The position numbers and the translations under genes are program-made. Below are positions 8,468 to 17,578 of a stretch of 41,035 bases of DNA, one piece after another; the first letter of the stretch is position 1, and every line of letters begins with the position of its first letter. The notes beneath the pieces are model-generated. The model made no database searches. It had not been told where the DNA came from and saw nothing but the letters and a program-made list of their open reading frames with translations. Origin of the DNA: 1-14-2-50-31-20 sp965370315. GTDB taxonomy: Bacteria; Bacteroidota; Ignavibacteria; Ignavibacteriales; Melioribacteraceae. Location of the stretch: NCBI GenBank assembly GCA_965370315.1, contig CBDUTO010000024.1, forward strand, positions 1 to 41,035, in the 5' to 3' direction.

Positions 8468-9448
8468 TTAAATTTCCAGCTTTTTAATAAGCATTTTCAT
8501 GTCTTCTGGCAATTCAGAATTAAAAACTAATCTCTCTTTAGTTTTTGGATGTGTAAACCCAAGTGTTTTTGCGTGAAGAGCTTGTCTATCCATTATTGTG
8601 AGTAAATTATCTACTCTTTGTTTCATTTTTGGATAGCTATTTCCGTAATGAATCATTCTTCCATTATAAGTGTGATCACCAAATATTGGATGTTTAATAT
8701 AATTCATATGAACTCTAATTTGATGAGTTCTTCCCGTTTTTAGATTTAGTTTCACAAGTGAAGCAAATGCATATTCATCAATAACCTCGTAGTGAGTTTC
8801 AGCATATTTCCCATCACTTTCGCTCACAGTATATACTTTTCTATCTTTCTTGCTCCTTGCAATATTACCAATTACTTCACCCTTTTCATCCTCGAAAGTG
8901 CCCCAACAAACAGCCCAATATTCGCGCTCGGTTGTTCGCTCGGAAAACTGCTTTGCTAGCTCGGCGTGAACCCACGGATCTTTTGCAACAAGTAATAAGC
9001 CCGAAGTCTCTTTATCTAACCGATGAACTATACCAGGTCTATCGTCTTCATTATAATCGCTTAAACTTTGAGTGTGGTAAAGTAAAGCATGAACTAATGT
9101 TCCAGTCCAATTACCAAGAGCTGGATGCACTACCATACCAGCTGGTTTATTTACAACAAGTAAATAATCATCTTCAAAAACAATATCTAAAGGAATATCT
9201 TCTGGTTCTATCACATCAGGTCTGGGAGTTACAGGAATTGAGAGTTCAATTTTATCATTTGGAAGAACATTGTAGTTCGCCTTTACATTCTTCCCATTTA
9301 CAAATACAAAATTTGCTTTTATCAATTGTTGAAGTTTAGAGCGAGTAGCATTTTCCATAATGTTAGCTAGATAAACATCCAAGCGTTCTTTACGTTGCCC
9401 TTCAGTTACTTCAAATAGAAACTTCTTCTCTGTTATTATCTTTGCCAT
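8468..9448 (-). CDS. rluD: RluA/RluD-family pseudouridine synthase
   Basis: Isomerises specific uridines in RNA, most likely 23S rRNA. An N-terminal S4 RNA-binding domain (about residues 20-70) precedes the catalytic domain, with the hallmark GIVHRLDKETSGLLLVAKD and catalytic Asp145. RTHQIRVHM is also present. The 326-residue length fits RluD. The start lies inside the 3' end of lspA, a 38-bp overlap, so translation is coupled. Whether the target matches E. coli RluD (helix 69) is inferred from the S4-plus-catalytic layout only. Confidence 0.9.
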   Translation of the reverse strand: MAKIITEKKFLFEVTEGQRKERLDVYLANIMENATRSKLQQLIKANFVFVNGKNVKANYNVLPNDKIELSIPVTPRPDVIEPEDIPLDIVFEDDYLLVVNKPAGMVVHPALGNWTGTLVHALLYHTQSLSDYNEDDRPGIVHRLDKETSGLLLVAKDPWVHAELAKQFSERTTEREYWAVCWGTFEDEKGEVIGNIARSKKDRKVYTVSESDGKYAETHYEVIDEYAFASLVKLNLKTGRTHQIRVHMNYIKHPIFGDHTYNGRMIHYGNSYPKMKQRVDNLLTIMDRQALHAKTLGFTHPKTKERLVFNSELPEDMKMLIKKLEI

Positions 9449-10052
9449 TTTCTACTTCGTCCATTTCACTTTCTTTGTTTAATTCTTCTATGTTTTCATT
9501 TTTAGAATCAATTTCCTCTTCTTCCTTATGAAAGAAAAGAATAATAAATACACCTACAGATACAGCTGAATCTGCTACATTAAAAATTGGCCACGTCTCG
9601 TAAGTATGACCAAAGATAGTAAAGTCCCAAAACTCTACTTGAATGAAATCTACAACTCTACCATACATTAAAGGGGCATAATCAAAAAAGACTCCATAAA
9701 AAGCTCTATCAATAAGATTACCCAAAGCACCAGCAAGTATTAAAGATAAACCTAACCGTAAAGCAAAGTCACGTTCTCTTGATCGATATAAGTAATAGAG
9801 AATTCCACCAGCAGCAATGAATGTGAAAATTGACAAAAAGAATTTTTGAGTTGGTCCAACATCAAGCCCAAAAGCCATACCTGGATTTTCAACAAAAGTG
9901 ATTCTTAAGAATGTTCCAATTACATTAATGCTTTGCCCATAATCCATGCCTTCCCAGTTTATATTAAACCAAGGAATTGAAAAGCCTTTTACAGCTAATT
10001 TTGAGACTTGATCTGTTATAAAAACAACAAGCGTTAAATAGAGTACTTTCAA
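9411..10052 (-). CDS. lspA: Lipoprotein signal peptidase (signal peptidase II)
   Basis: Aspartyl protease of the inner membrane that removes signal peptides from diacylglyceryl-modified prolipoproteins. The two catalytic aspartates lie in GNLIDRAFYG (Asp115) and FNVADSAV (Asp161); VENPGMAFG is the other family block. There are four hydrophobic segments. The start is TTG at 10052 with AGGT 5 bases upstream; no later start keeps the N-terminal LYLTLVVFITDQVSKLAVK block. At 213 residues it is longer than the usual ~160, because of an insertion before Asp161 and a highly acidic tail of ~35 residues. The tail is the part overlapped by the rluD-like gene. Confidence 0.95.
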   Translation of the reverse strand: MKVLYLTLVVFITDQVSKLAVKGFSIPWFNINWEGMDYGQSINVIGTFLRITFVENPGMAFGLDVGPTQKFFLSIFTFIAAGGILYYLYRSRERDFALRLGLSLILAGALGNLIDRAFYGVFFDYAPLMYGRVVDFIQVEFWDFTIFGHTYETWPIFNVADSAVSVGVFIILFFHKEEEEIDSKNENIEELNKESEMDEVENGKDNNREEVSI

Positions 10053-10055
10053 TTT

Positions 10056-10646
10056 TTACCTATTTTTTTTACTTGCTTCATTTTTTATTTCAACACAATG
10101 TTGCGTATGTGGTACCGCTAATAATCTTTGCTTAGGAATTAGTGGACAGGTTGGACAAAGATTTTTTGGCTCATCAACACATTCTATACAAAGGCCATAT
10201 GTACCATTCTCAATTCTAACCAAAGCATCTTCTAGATATGCCAAAAACTTAGTCTCTCTTTGCGCCCACAAATAGAGTTTCTCTCTCTCTTGAGCATCAG
10301 TTCCTTGCTCAGCCATATGTAGAGAGTATGGTGAATTCTCATTTACATATTGTCCCGTTGTTGAATCCATCATTTGATCTTTCAAATTTTGAAGTTGCTC
10401 CATAATCTCAGATCTCTTTGCAAGAATCACTTTTTTAAATGAAGCTAATTCCTTTTTGGGATATCCTTTTGGTTTTTTAGTAACCTTCTTTTTTTCAACA
10501 ACTTTAACTGGAGCTTTTTTAGCAACAGCAGCATTTTTTGAAGTACTTTTAGGAGTCACTATTTTTTTAGTGGAACTGCTACTAGTTACTTTTTTTATAG
10601 TAGTTTTACTCGATATTTTCTTTTTTTCTTCTGCTTTCTTAGCCAT
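10056..10646 (-). CDS. DksA/TraR-like zinc-finger protein with Lys/Ser-rich N-terminal tail
   Basis: The C-terminal half (about residues 62-196) is a DksA/TraR-type coiled coil plus zinc finger; such proteins modulate RNA polymerase through its secondary channel. The zinc region is altered: C153-x2-C156, then C164-x2-C167 in an inserted loop, then a single C184 where the family normally has a final CxxC pair. Residues 1-60 are low-complexity Lys/Ser/Thr/Val, like a histone-H1 or nucleic-acid-binding tail. ATG 10646 is chosen because GGAG lies 6 bases upstream; the longer frame starts at a TTG inside that site. It sits between ileS and lspA in the operon, 22 bp after ileS. Confidence 0.85.
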   Translation of the reverse strand: MAKKAEEKKKISSKTTIKKVTSSSSTKKIVTPKSTSKNAAVAKKAPVKVVEKKKVTKKPKGYPKKELASFKKVILAKRSEIMEQLQNLKDQMMDSTTGQYVNENSPYSLHMAEQGTDAQEREKLYLWAQRETKFLAYLEDALVRIENGTYGLCIECVDEPKNLCPTCPLIPKQRLLAVPHTQHCVEIKNEASKKNR

Positions 10647-10668
10647 AGTTTTCTCCAACTAAACTTTA

Positions 10669-13600
10669 TTAAGATTTTTGCACAGTAATTGTGCAATTAA
10701 AATCTCCTAATTCCCAATCCTGCTTGTAACCTTCATTAGAATCAATATTTTCTATTAAATCTGCTAATGTTTCTCTCATAATATAATCAGAAAATTGATT
10801 AATAAAAGCACTTAATTTATTATCTGTTTGATATGAAATTTTAATTCTATCCATCACATCAAAGCCAGCATCTTTGCGCATATTCTGAATTCTATTAACA
10901 ACTTCTCTAGCGTATCCTTCAGCAATTAAATCATCATTCAATTCAGAATCTAAGGCAACTGTAATTCCTTCCTCAGTTTCAACAACCCACCCTTCAATCT
11001 CAGAGTTTATTATTTCAACATCATCTGAAGATAAATCAACTTTCTCACCATCAATTTCAACTGAAATCAAATTTTCTTTTTCTAAAAGAGCAATTTGTTC
11101 TTTGCTAAATTTAGTAATTTCTGCCGCAATCTTTTTAACTAATTTTCCAAATTTAGGACCGATAGTTTTGAAATTTGCTTTCGCAGATTTATTCACAATA
11201 CTTGAATCATCTTCAAGAACTACCAACTCTTTAATGTTCACTTCTTCAAGAATTACATCTTGCATGTAACTCACTGCATCTCGCTTCTCTTTATCTATTG
11301 CAACCATTATTCTACTTAATGGCTGTCTAACCTTTAAGTTAGATTTTGCTCTCATAGATCGAGTTAAAAAGACTACTCTTTGAGCAATTTCCATTTTTAT
11401 TTCTAAATCTTTGTCAATAAATGTGACTTCTGGATAATTAACAAGATGGACAGAATCACAATTCTCAGTTCCTCCTACTTTATTCAAGTTTTGGAAAATC
11501 TCTTCTGCTACAAATGGTGCAAAAGGAGCAGTTAACTTAGAAATTGTCATCAAACATTCATATAATGTCTGATATGCGGAAAGCTTGTTCTCATTAACTT
11601 CAGCTTTCCAGAAGCGTCTTCTTGAACGACGAACATACCAATTTGAAAGTTCATCAATAGTAAATGACTGAACTGCTCTTGCAGCTTTTGTTACATCATA
11701 ATTGTCCATCAACAATTCATACTCTTTTACAAGTGTATTAAGTTTTGATATAACCCATCTATCAACTTCGGGTCTCTTATCATAAGCTACTTTATCTTCC
11801 GATAAATCAACTTTATCAATATTTGAATACAATGCAAAGAAGTTATAAGTATTCAACAACGTCCCAAAGAATTTTCTCTGAACTTCAACTATTCCATCTT
11901 CATCAAAAAGTGTTGGCTTCCAAGGAGGAGATGTTGTAACAAGATACCACCGCGTTGCATCCGCACCATACTTATCAAAAAGTTCAAAAGGAGAGACTGT
12001 ATTCCCTTTTGTTTTTGACATCTTCAATCCTTTTTTATCAAGGATTAATTCATTAACAATTAAATTTTTATATGATATATTATCAAAAAGCATTGTTCCA
12101 ATTGCGTGCATGGTATAGAACCACCCACGAGTTTGGTCAATACCCTCGCAGATATAATCTGCAGGATAATTTTTCTCAAATAACTCTTTATTTTCAAATG
12201 GATAGTGGTACTGCGCAAATGGCATTGCACCAGAATCGAACCAAACATCAATAAGCTCAGGTGTGCGCTTGTATATTTTTCCATCTTTTTCAAAGAGAAC
12301 TTTATCAGTAAATGGTTTATGCAGATCAATCTCTTCTTCTGCTAAATCAGCAACTGATATCTTAGCACCATCTCTTTCAATATATCCTTTTTTAAGTTCT
12401 TCAATACTGCCAACAGCAAACTGATCTGTACCATCTTCTGAAACCCAGATTGGTAAAGGGGTTGCCCAAAAACGATCACGAGAAAGAGCCCAGTCTTTGT
12501 TATCTTCAAGCCAATTTCCAAACCTTCCACTTCCTACTTCCGGTGGATGCCAATTAATTGTCTTATTTAGCTCAACCATTTTATCTGCTATGGAAGTAGT
12601 TTTAATAAACCATGATTCACGCGCATAATAAATTACTGGAACGTCGTCGAAACGCCAACTGAATGGGTAAGTGTGAGTGATAGTCTCTTTCCTATAAAGA
12701 TTCCCGCTCTCTCTTAACTTAAAAATAATATCTTTATCAGCATCTTTTACAAACACTCCAGCAAAATCGGAAACTTCATCTGTGAATTTTCCTCCACGTG
12801 TTACTGGCTGAAGGAAAGGCAAATCGTATTGTTTTGAAATTTCATAATCGTCTGCACCAAATGCAGGAGCCAAATGTACAATTCCTGAACCATCTCCAGT
12901 ACTAACAAAATCAGCTTCGACAACATAGAAACCTTTTTTATCAACTGATACATACTTAAAGAGCTGATCATATGAAGTGCCAACAAGTTCAGAGCCTTTA
13001 TGCTCTGAGATTATTTCATAATCATTCTTCAATACTTCCAGACGCTCTTTAGCAAGTATTATCAATTTATCATCTGTTTTAACTTTTACATAGTCTATAT
13101 CAGTTCCAACAGCTAAAGCAACATTCGAAATTAAAGTCCAAGGAGTTGTTGTCCAAACAAGGAAAAAAGTCTCTCCATCCTTATTTAATTCAGAATCTTC
13201 ATTCAATTTCATCATCACATAAACTGATGGGTCTTTAGTCTCTTTATAACCAAGTGCAAGTTCGTGTGATGAAAGCACAGTCTCTGATCGCGGACATTGA
13301 GGAACAATTTTGTAATCCTTAAAAATTAATCCTTTGTTGTATAGGGTAGCTAACGCCCACCAAACAGATTCGATATAATTATTATCGCATGTAATATAGG
13401 CTTCATCCATATTTATCCAATAGCCCATGCGATCAGTCATCTGTTCCCATAAATCTTTATATTTGAATACAGAAGTACGACATGCTTCATTATACTTTTC
13501 TACTCCAAATTCCGGGATCTCACTTTTGCTTTTAATTCCAAGCGCCTTTTCAACTTCAATTTCAACTGGCAATCCATGTGTATCCCATCCAGCTTTTCTA

Positions 13601-13839
13601 TTTACTTGGTAGCCTTGCATAGTTTTGTAACGACAGACCAAGTCTTTTAGTGTTCGTGCCATTACATGGTGGATTCCAGGTTTTCCGTTTGCTGTTGGAG
13701 GACCTTCATTAAAGGTGAATGTCTCTTTGCCTTTTCTTGTAGAGATTGATTTTTCGAATATTTTATTCTCTTTCCAGAACTCTAAAATATTTTCTTCTAC
13801 TTTTGGATAACTTACTTTCTCATTGTATTGCTTAAACAT
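10669..13839 (-). CDS. ileS: Isoleucyl-tRNA synthetase, type 2 (eukaryote-like)
   Basis: Charges tRNA-Ile. The 1056 residues and the block RKAGWDTHGLPVEIEVEK mark the type 2 (eukaryote-like) lineage. The class I HIGH position reads GIHH (Gly55-Ile-His-His58, bases 13666-13677), i.e. the first and third signature residues are exchanged. The second signature is KMSKT in the GLKMSKTKGNTVSP block. Editing (CP1) domain features lie between, e.g. TTTPWTLISNVAL. Type 2 enzymes are known for low mupirocin sensitivity, and the GxHH variant has been linked to very strong resistance. It is the fifth gene of the leftward operon, 14 bp after the preceding gene. Confidence 0.96.
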   Translation of the reverse strand: MFKQYNEKVSYPKVEENILEFWKENKIFEKSISTRKGKETFTFNEGPPTANGKPGIHHVMARTLKDLVCRYKTMQGYQVNRKAGWDTHGLPVEIEVEKALGIKSKSEIPEFGVEKYNEACRTSVFKYKDLWEQMTDRMGYWINMDEAYITCDNNYIESVWWALATLYNKGLIFKDYKIVPQCPRSETVLSSHELALGYKETKDPSVYVMMKLNEDSELNKDGETFFLVWTTTPWTLISNVALAVGTDIDYVKVKTDDKLIILAKERLEVLKNDYEIISEHKGSELVGTSYDQLFKYVSVDKKGFYVVEADFVSTGDGSGIVHLAPAFGADDYEISKQYDLPFLQPVTRGGKFTDEVSDFAGVFVKDADKDIIFKLRESGNLYRKETITHTYPFSWRFDDVPVIYYARESWFIKTTSIADKMVELNKTINWHPPEVGSGRFGNWLEDNKDWALSRDRFWATPLPIWVSEDGTDQFAVGSIEELKKGYIERDGAKISVADLAEEEIDLHKPFTDKVLFEKDGKIYKRTPELIDVWFDSGAMPFAQYHYPFENKELFEKNYPADYICEGIDQTRGWFYTMHAIGTMLFDNISYKNLIVNELILDKKGLKMSKTKGNTVSPFELFDKYGADATRWYLVTTSPPWKPTLFDEDGIVEVQRKFFGTLLNTYNFFALYSNIDKVDLSEDKVAYDKRPEVDRWVISKLNTLVKEYELLMDNYDVTKAARAVQSFTIDELSNWYVRRSRRRFWKAEVNENKLSAYQTLYECLMTISKLTAPFAPFVAEEIFQNLNKVGGTENCDSVHLVNYPEVTFIDKDLEIKMEIAQRVVFLTRSMRAKSNLKVRQPLSRIMVAIDKEKRDAVSYMQDVILEEVNIKELVVLEDDSSIVNKSAKANFKTIGPKFGKLVKKIAAEITKFSKEQIALLEKENLISVEIDGEKVDLSSDDVEIINSEIEGWVVETEEGITVALDSELNDDLIAEGYAREVVNRIQNMRKDAGFDVMDRIKISYQTDNKLSAFINQFSDYIMRETLADLIENIDSNEGYKQDWELGDFNCTITVQKS

Positions 13840-13853
13840 CTTTTCTCTTAAAT

Positions 13854-14486
13854 TTATTCAACATTTTTATCATTGGAAGTTTCATGTTCTCTTTCGTAAT
13901 TACGGATTACTTCCCTTTCTGTTTGTATTAATTCTCTTAACTTTATTTCTATTCTTGTTTTTTGCTCATTAATAGTTTTAGCCTCTTTTTCAGCTTCAAA
14001 TAATATTTTCTCAGCTTTTAGTTTTGCTTCTTTTATTACCAATTCAGATTCACTTTTATTAGGTGAAGATTCATGATTTTCAAAATTATCATTCTCAATT
14101 GTAACTTTTTTAAGTTTTATAACCTCGGCAATAGATAATCCAAAAATTGAAAACATTCCAAGAACAAAAACTCTTAGTGAATAGAGAATGAAATTATCAA
14201 TTAGTGAGTTATTCAAATCAAAACTACTTCTAAATAGTACGACTAATCCAAGACTTACTATGACTGCTACAAATGTAACAATTGAAATTGACTTAATTCC
14301 TAACTCCCACTTAAACCCAGAATTCATTAACCATCCTGTACCAAATGAAAATATCAAAAAGAGAAACCAAAAAGTAAAATGATGGTTTGAACTTAACAAA
14401 AACTTTGCACTCAATAGATTAGAGAGTAATAACAGAAAAGCAAGAAATAGTGGGAATAAAAAGTATATTTTTTTTATTTGTTTCAC
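13854..14486 (-). CDS. Membrane protein with C-terminal coiled coil, unknown function
   Basis: Four hydrophobic segments (about residues 8-28, 37-55, 65-86, 98-122) are followed by a charged cytoplasmic tail. From about residue 145 the tail is a Glu/Lys-rich coiled coil (IKEAKLKAEKILFEAEKEAKTI). The 4-bp ATGA overlap with the upstream nucleoside phosphorylase gene and the 14-bp gap to ileS place it firmly in the operon. The coiled coil resembles in composition the tail of the DivIVA-like protein two genes upstream, so a scaffold role at the membrane is possible, but this is speculation. The family is not recognised. Confidence 0.75.
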   Translation of the reverse strand: MKQIKKIYFLFPLFLAFLLLLSNLLSAKFLLSSNHHFTFWFLFLIFSFGTGWLMNSGFKWELGIKSISIVTFVAVIVSLGLVVLFRSSFDLNNSLIDNFILYSLRVFVLGMFSIFGLSIAEVIKLKKVTIENDNFENHESSPNKSESELVIKEAKLKAEKILFEAEKEAKTINEQKTRIEIKLRELIQTEREVIRNYEREHETSNDKNVE

Positions 14487-15304
14487 AGCTTACCTATCAA
14501 TTCTTTCATGATAATTGTCATTTTGGGTTCTGCTATTTTTGCAGCTTCTAAAATTTCAGCAATATCAAACGGTTGTAAAGAATCTGGGAAACATTCATCT
14601 GTAATAATGCTCATTCCAAAAACTTTCATTCCCATATGGTTTGCTACAATATTTTCTGGAATAGTTGACATCCCAACTACATCAGCACCAATTGTTCTTA
14701 AAAATCTATACTCAGCTTTGGTCTCAAGATTAGGGCCTGGAACTGCTACATACGTTCCTTTATGAAGCTTAATTTTATTCTCTAGTCCAATACCTTCAGC
14801 AAGATCAATTAACTTATAGTTATATGGTTCACTCATATCTGGAAAACGTGGGCCAAATTGATCTTCGTTTTTTCCGATAAGCGGATTATCACCAAGTAGA
14901 TTAATCTGATCATGCATAATCATCAAATCTCCACGTCTGTAAAGAGGGTTCAATCCTCCACAAGCATTTGAGACAAGTAAAGTTTCTACTCCAAGTTTCT
15001 TCATAACTCGAACTGGATATGTAATCTCTTGCATTGTATAGCCTTCATAAAAATGAAAGCGTCCTTGCATTACAACAACATTCTTATTATTCAATGTTCC
15101 AAAAATCAACTTCCCTTTATGAGACTCAACAGTTGAGTGAACAAAATGTGGTAATTCAGAATAATCAATTTCAAAATCAATATTTATTTCATTTACTAAT
15201 CCACCTAATCCAGTACCAAGAATAATTCCCACTTCGTAGGATTTTTCTGTTGTTGCTCTAATTACATCAAGTGTCTGGTTAGTTTTTTCAATTAGACTAA
15301 TCAT
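14483..15304 (-). CDS. punA: Purine nucleoside phosphorylase (trimeric, PNP/MTAP family)
   Basis: Splits purine nucleosides with phosphate to free base and (deoxy)ribose 1-phosphate in purine salvage. Family features are the phosphate loop GIILGTGLGGL (about residues 26-36), QGRFHFYEGY (80-89), the LLVSNACGGLNP block (about 109-120), GPNLETKAEYRFL with the base-contacting Glu, and MSIITDE near the C-terminus. The 273-residue length is typical. The start codon overlaps the stop of the DivIVA-like gene as ATGA. Exact base preference (6-oxopurine versus adenine) is not certain from the visible residues. Confidence 0.93.
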   Translation of the reverse strand: MISLIEKTNQTLDVIRATTEKSYEVGIILGTGLGGLVNEINIDFEIDYSELPHFVHSTVESHKGKLIFGTLNNKNVVVMQGRFHFYEGYTMQEITYPVRVMKKLGVETLLVSNACGGLNPLYRRGDLMIMHDQINLLGDNPLIGKNEDQFGPRFPDMSEPYNYKLIDLAEGIGLENKIKLHKGTYVAVPGPNLETKAEYRFLRTIGADVVGMSTIPENIVANHMGMKVFGMSIITDECFPDSLQPFDIAEILEAAKIAEPKMTIIMKELIGKL

Positions 15305-15843
15305 AATAACTTCTCCAATACATCATCAACATCTATTTCAGAACTATTATCCTCAACCTTTGCTTTAACTTCAATAGGAAGAGGTTTACTTTCAAAAGTA
15401 TTTGAACCAATATCTAGAATATTAGCTTGAGTTTCAATCATTGCTTTTAGTTTTGCTATTAATAAATTTCTCTCTTCTCTAAGTCTTAAAACAGAATCAC
15501 GAATTAACTCTGCTTCTTTGTTTGCTCTTTCAACTAGTTGGTTAGCCTTAATTTCAGCCTCTTTAATAATTAGCTGGTTTTGCTTGCGTGCTGATTCAAC
15601 AGCCTTACTAGATGACTCCTGAGCAGAGACAAGTGTTGCTTGTAATGTCTTCTCAAGTTTTTGGAACTCCCCTATCTGTTCGGAGCTATTTTCAATTCTG
15701 TTACTTAATTCATCATTCTCATTCTGAAGTTTTTCAAATTCATTTGAAAGAGACTCAAGATAAATACGTACTTCCTCTTTATCGAATCCACGAATTGCTT
15801 TATTAAATTCTTGGGCTTTAATACTAAAAGGTGTAAATCTCAT
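15301..15843 (-). CDS. DivIVA-domain coiled-coil protein
   Basis: The N-terminus has the DivIVA signature: FTPFSIKAQEFNKAIRGFDK followed by EVRIYLESLSNEFEKLQNE, i.e. a short membrane-binding head leading into a coiled coil that runs to about residue 140. DivIVA proteins bind curved membrane and recruit division or wall-growth factors. Placement directly after yggS (4-bp overlap) matches the yggS-divIVA neighbourhood seen in many bacteria. The C-terminal 40 residues are acidic and probably disordered. Length is 180 residues. Confidence 0.87.
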   Translation of the reverse strand: MRFTPFSIKAQEFNKAIRGFDKEEVRIYLESLSNEFEKLQNENDELSNRIENSSEQIGEFQKLEKTLQATLVSAQESSSKAVESARKQNQLIIKEAEIKANQLVERANKEAELIRDSVLRLREERNLLIAKLKAMIETQANILDIGSNTFESKPLPIEVKAKVEDNSSEIDVDDVLEKLL

Positions 15844-16541
15844 TTCTCACTCCAAGTTAATGATGTATCGCGTTTGCCAAAAATAGCTGTCCCTATTCTT
15901 AACATTGTAGCGCCTTCCTCAATAGCAACTGGATAATCGTTCGTCATACCCATTGAAAGTTCTGAAATACTTTTAATTCTATTTTTAACTTTATCTCTCA
16001 TTTCTCTCAAGGCTGCAAAACTTTTCCGCAATTCAAAATCATTACTTGTAAATGATGCCATAGTCATCAATCCGCTCATTTGAATATTAGGCAACTCTTC
16101 GCAACGACTTACCAATTCATATAGTTCATCATAATTTGCTAATCCAAATTTAGATTCTTCATTGGATGTATTTATTTCAAAAAATATTTTTTGAACTTTT
16201 CCAATTGCCTCTGCTCTCTTATTAATCTCTTCTGCAAGTTTAAAACTTTCTACAGAATGGATATAATCCGCATCATCAATAACATATTTAACTTTATTTC
16301 TCTGAAGATGACCAACAAAATGCCAAATTAAATCATCATTAATTAGCTTGCTTTTATCTCTAAATTCAATAGCTTTGTTTTCACCAAAGTTAGTTAACCC
16401 AACCCCCATACTTTCAAAAATAGAGGATATCGGATTAGTTTTGGACACCGCGACTATTCTGATATCATTAAAATCCCTATTAGATTTTTGCACAGAATTG
16501 TGAATTTTTTCAATTACTATTTTAATATTATCTTTTATCAT
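15840..16541 (-). CDS. yggS: YggS-family pyridoxal-phosphate homeostasis protein
   Basis: PLP-binding TIM-barrel protein that buffers vitamin B6 and affects amino-acid pools. The PLP lysine is Lys34 in RIVAVSKTNP. Other family blocks are GENKAIEFRDKS, LIWHFVGHLQRNKVKY, IFFEINTSNEESKFGL, MSGLMTMASF and SMGMTNDYPVAIEEGATMLRIG. At 233 residues it is full length. It is the first gene of the leftward operon, so a promoter should lie just right of 16541, but I could not place one with confidence. Confidence 0.95.
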   Translation of the reverse strand: MIKDNIKIVIEKIHNSVQKSNRDFNDIRIVAVSKTNPISSIFESMGVGLTNFGENKAIEFRDKSKLINDDLIWHFVGHLQRNKVKYVIDDADYIHSVESFKLAEEINKRAEAIGKVQKIFFEINTSNEESKFGLANYDELYELVSRCEELPNIQMSGLMTMASFTSNDFELRKSFAALREMRDKVKNRIKSISELSMGMTNDYPVAIEEGATMLRIGTAIFGKRDTSLTWSEK

Positions 16542-16616
16542 CTCATTAAAATTTAGTCTGGGAATTTATCCTTTTTTAGCCCCAAAATCAATATAAATTG
16601 ATCCCCCTAAAAGTTG

Positions 16617-16862
16617 TCAAATATTAAATAATTCTAAATTATATTCGATAGTAGTTTTGAACAAATGAAAGGTAATTGAAATGAGTAGAACAATTATAAG
16701 CATGAAATATAAAAGTAATTTACTGCTAGTCAATGCTAGGAACAGAACTACTTCAGTAGAATTTACAACTGAAAATATTAATATAGTATTGTTGATGCTA
16801 AAAATAAAACTGAAGCTCTGGAAATCATCCTTTCCTATTAATTTGTTTTCTAAATAAATCAA
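16617..16862 (-). CDS. Doubtful small membrane protein ORF
   Basis: An 81-residue frame with two hydrophobic stretches (about residues 22-46 and 48-66), starting at TTG with GAGG 5 bases upstream. An opposing 58-residue frame (16681-16857, plus strand, ATG with AAGG upstream) covers the same DNA, and neither resembles a known family. Composition is as AT-rich as the surrounding spacer. The whole 16542-17061 interval is otherwise an AT-rich spacer, with only the tRNA promoter at its right end. Confidence 0.2.
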   Translation of the reverse strand: MIYLENKLIGKDDFQSFSFIFSINNTILIFSVVNSTEVVLFLALTSSKLLLYFMLIIVLLISITFHLFKTTIEYNLELFNI

Positions 16863-16995
16863 TTACACCTCAACCTATCATTTTAACTTCAAAACATTTC
16901 TCAAATCAAATTATTTAATGAAATACTGGATAGCATTTCTTAGTTAGCAACGTATAGAATAATAAAAATAATTTTCATTTTATTTTTATTTGTTT

Positions 16996-17024
16996 TTGAC
17001 TTTTGAAAATTCTTTATATATTTG
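16996..17024 (+). promoter_or_regulatory. Probable Bacteroidota-type promoter for tRNA-Ser
   Basis: TTGAC at 16996-17000 and TATATTTG at 17017-17024 match the Bacteroidota sigma consensus (TTG near -33, TAnnTTTG near -7) with an 18-bp gap after TTG. Predicted transcription would start around 17031, about 30 bp before the tRNA. Confidence 0.5.
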
Positions 17025-17061
17025 ATAGTTCTTTTTGATTTTAATTGTTAGCTATGCATTC

Positions 17062-17151
<90 letters not shown>

Positions 17152-17225
17152 AGTCTTGTTAATTTTGATTGCGTAAAATCACTTTTAATCAAAAAGCTTT
17201 TTTCTAATTATTTTGGAATAGTTTT

Positions 17226-17438
17226 ATGTCAGATCGCAAAGAAGGAACAGTTAAATGGTTTAACGGTTCTAAAGGTTATGGTTTCATTTCTCAAGAAGGT
17301 GGAGAAGATGTATTCGTTCACTTCAAGTCTATCAACTCTGATGGTTTCAGAACCCTTGAAGAAGGACAAAAAGTTACATTTACAGTTGGTGAAGGCCAAA
17401 AGGGTCCACAAGCTCAAGATGTTGAAATAGCGAAATAA
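17226..17438 (+). CDS. Cold-shock-domain protein (CspA family)
   Basis: A 70-residue single cold-shock domain that binds single-stranded RNA/DNA and acts as an RNA chaperone. RNP1 is KGYGFIS (residues 16-22) and RNP2 is VFVHF (29-33); GTVKWFNGSKG opens the fold. Full family length. It lies 75 bp after the tRNA and may share its promoter, since no separate one is obvious. A strong hairpin with a T-run follows at 17533. Confidence 0.95.
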   Translation: MSDRKEGTVKWFNGSKGYGFISQEGGEDVFVHFKSINSDGFRTLEEGQKVTFTVGEGQKGPQAQDVEIAK

Positions 17439-17532
17439 TTTCTAATTATTTTGCTTTCAAATAACACTTAATTTTTGAAATTCTTTCGTAGTTCTTTGCG
17501 GAATTGACTTTTATATTTATAAGTGTATCGTT

Positions 17533-17566
17533 AAAAGCAACTTCATTTTTGAAGTTGCTTTTTTAA
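17533..17566. terminator. Bidirectional intrinsic terminator
   Basis: AAAAGCAACTTC (17533-17544) and GAAGTTGCTTTT (17551-17562) form a perfect 12-bp stem with a 6-base loop, followed by more T. The A-run on the other side makes it usable in the leftward direction too, for the gene ending at 17579. Confidence 0.85.
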
Positions 17567-17578
17567 TTTTAAACAAAA

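Noticed and set aside
8857..9339. 160-residue plus-strand frame opposite the rluD-like gene
   Set aside because: Fully antisense to a conserved enzyme; composition is Leu/Gln/His-rich, typical of an antisense shadow.
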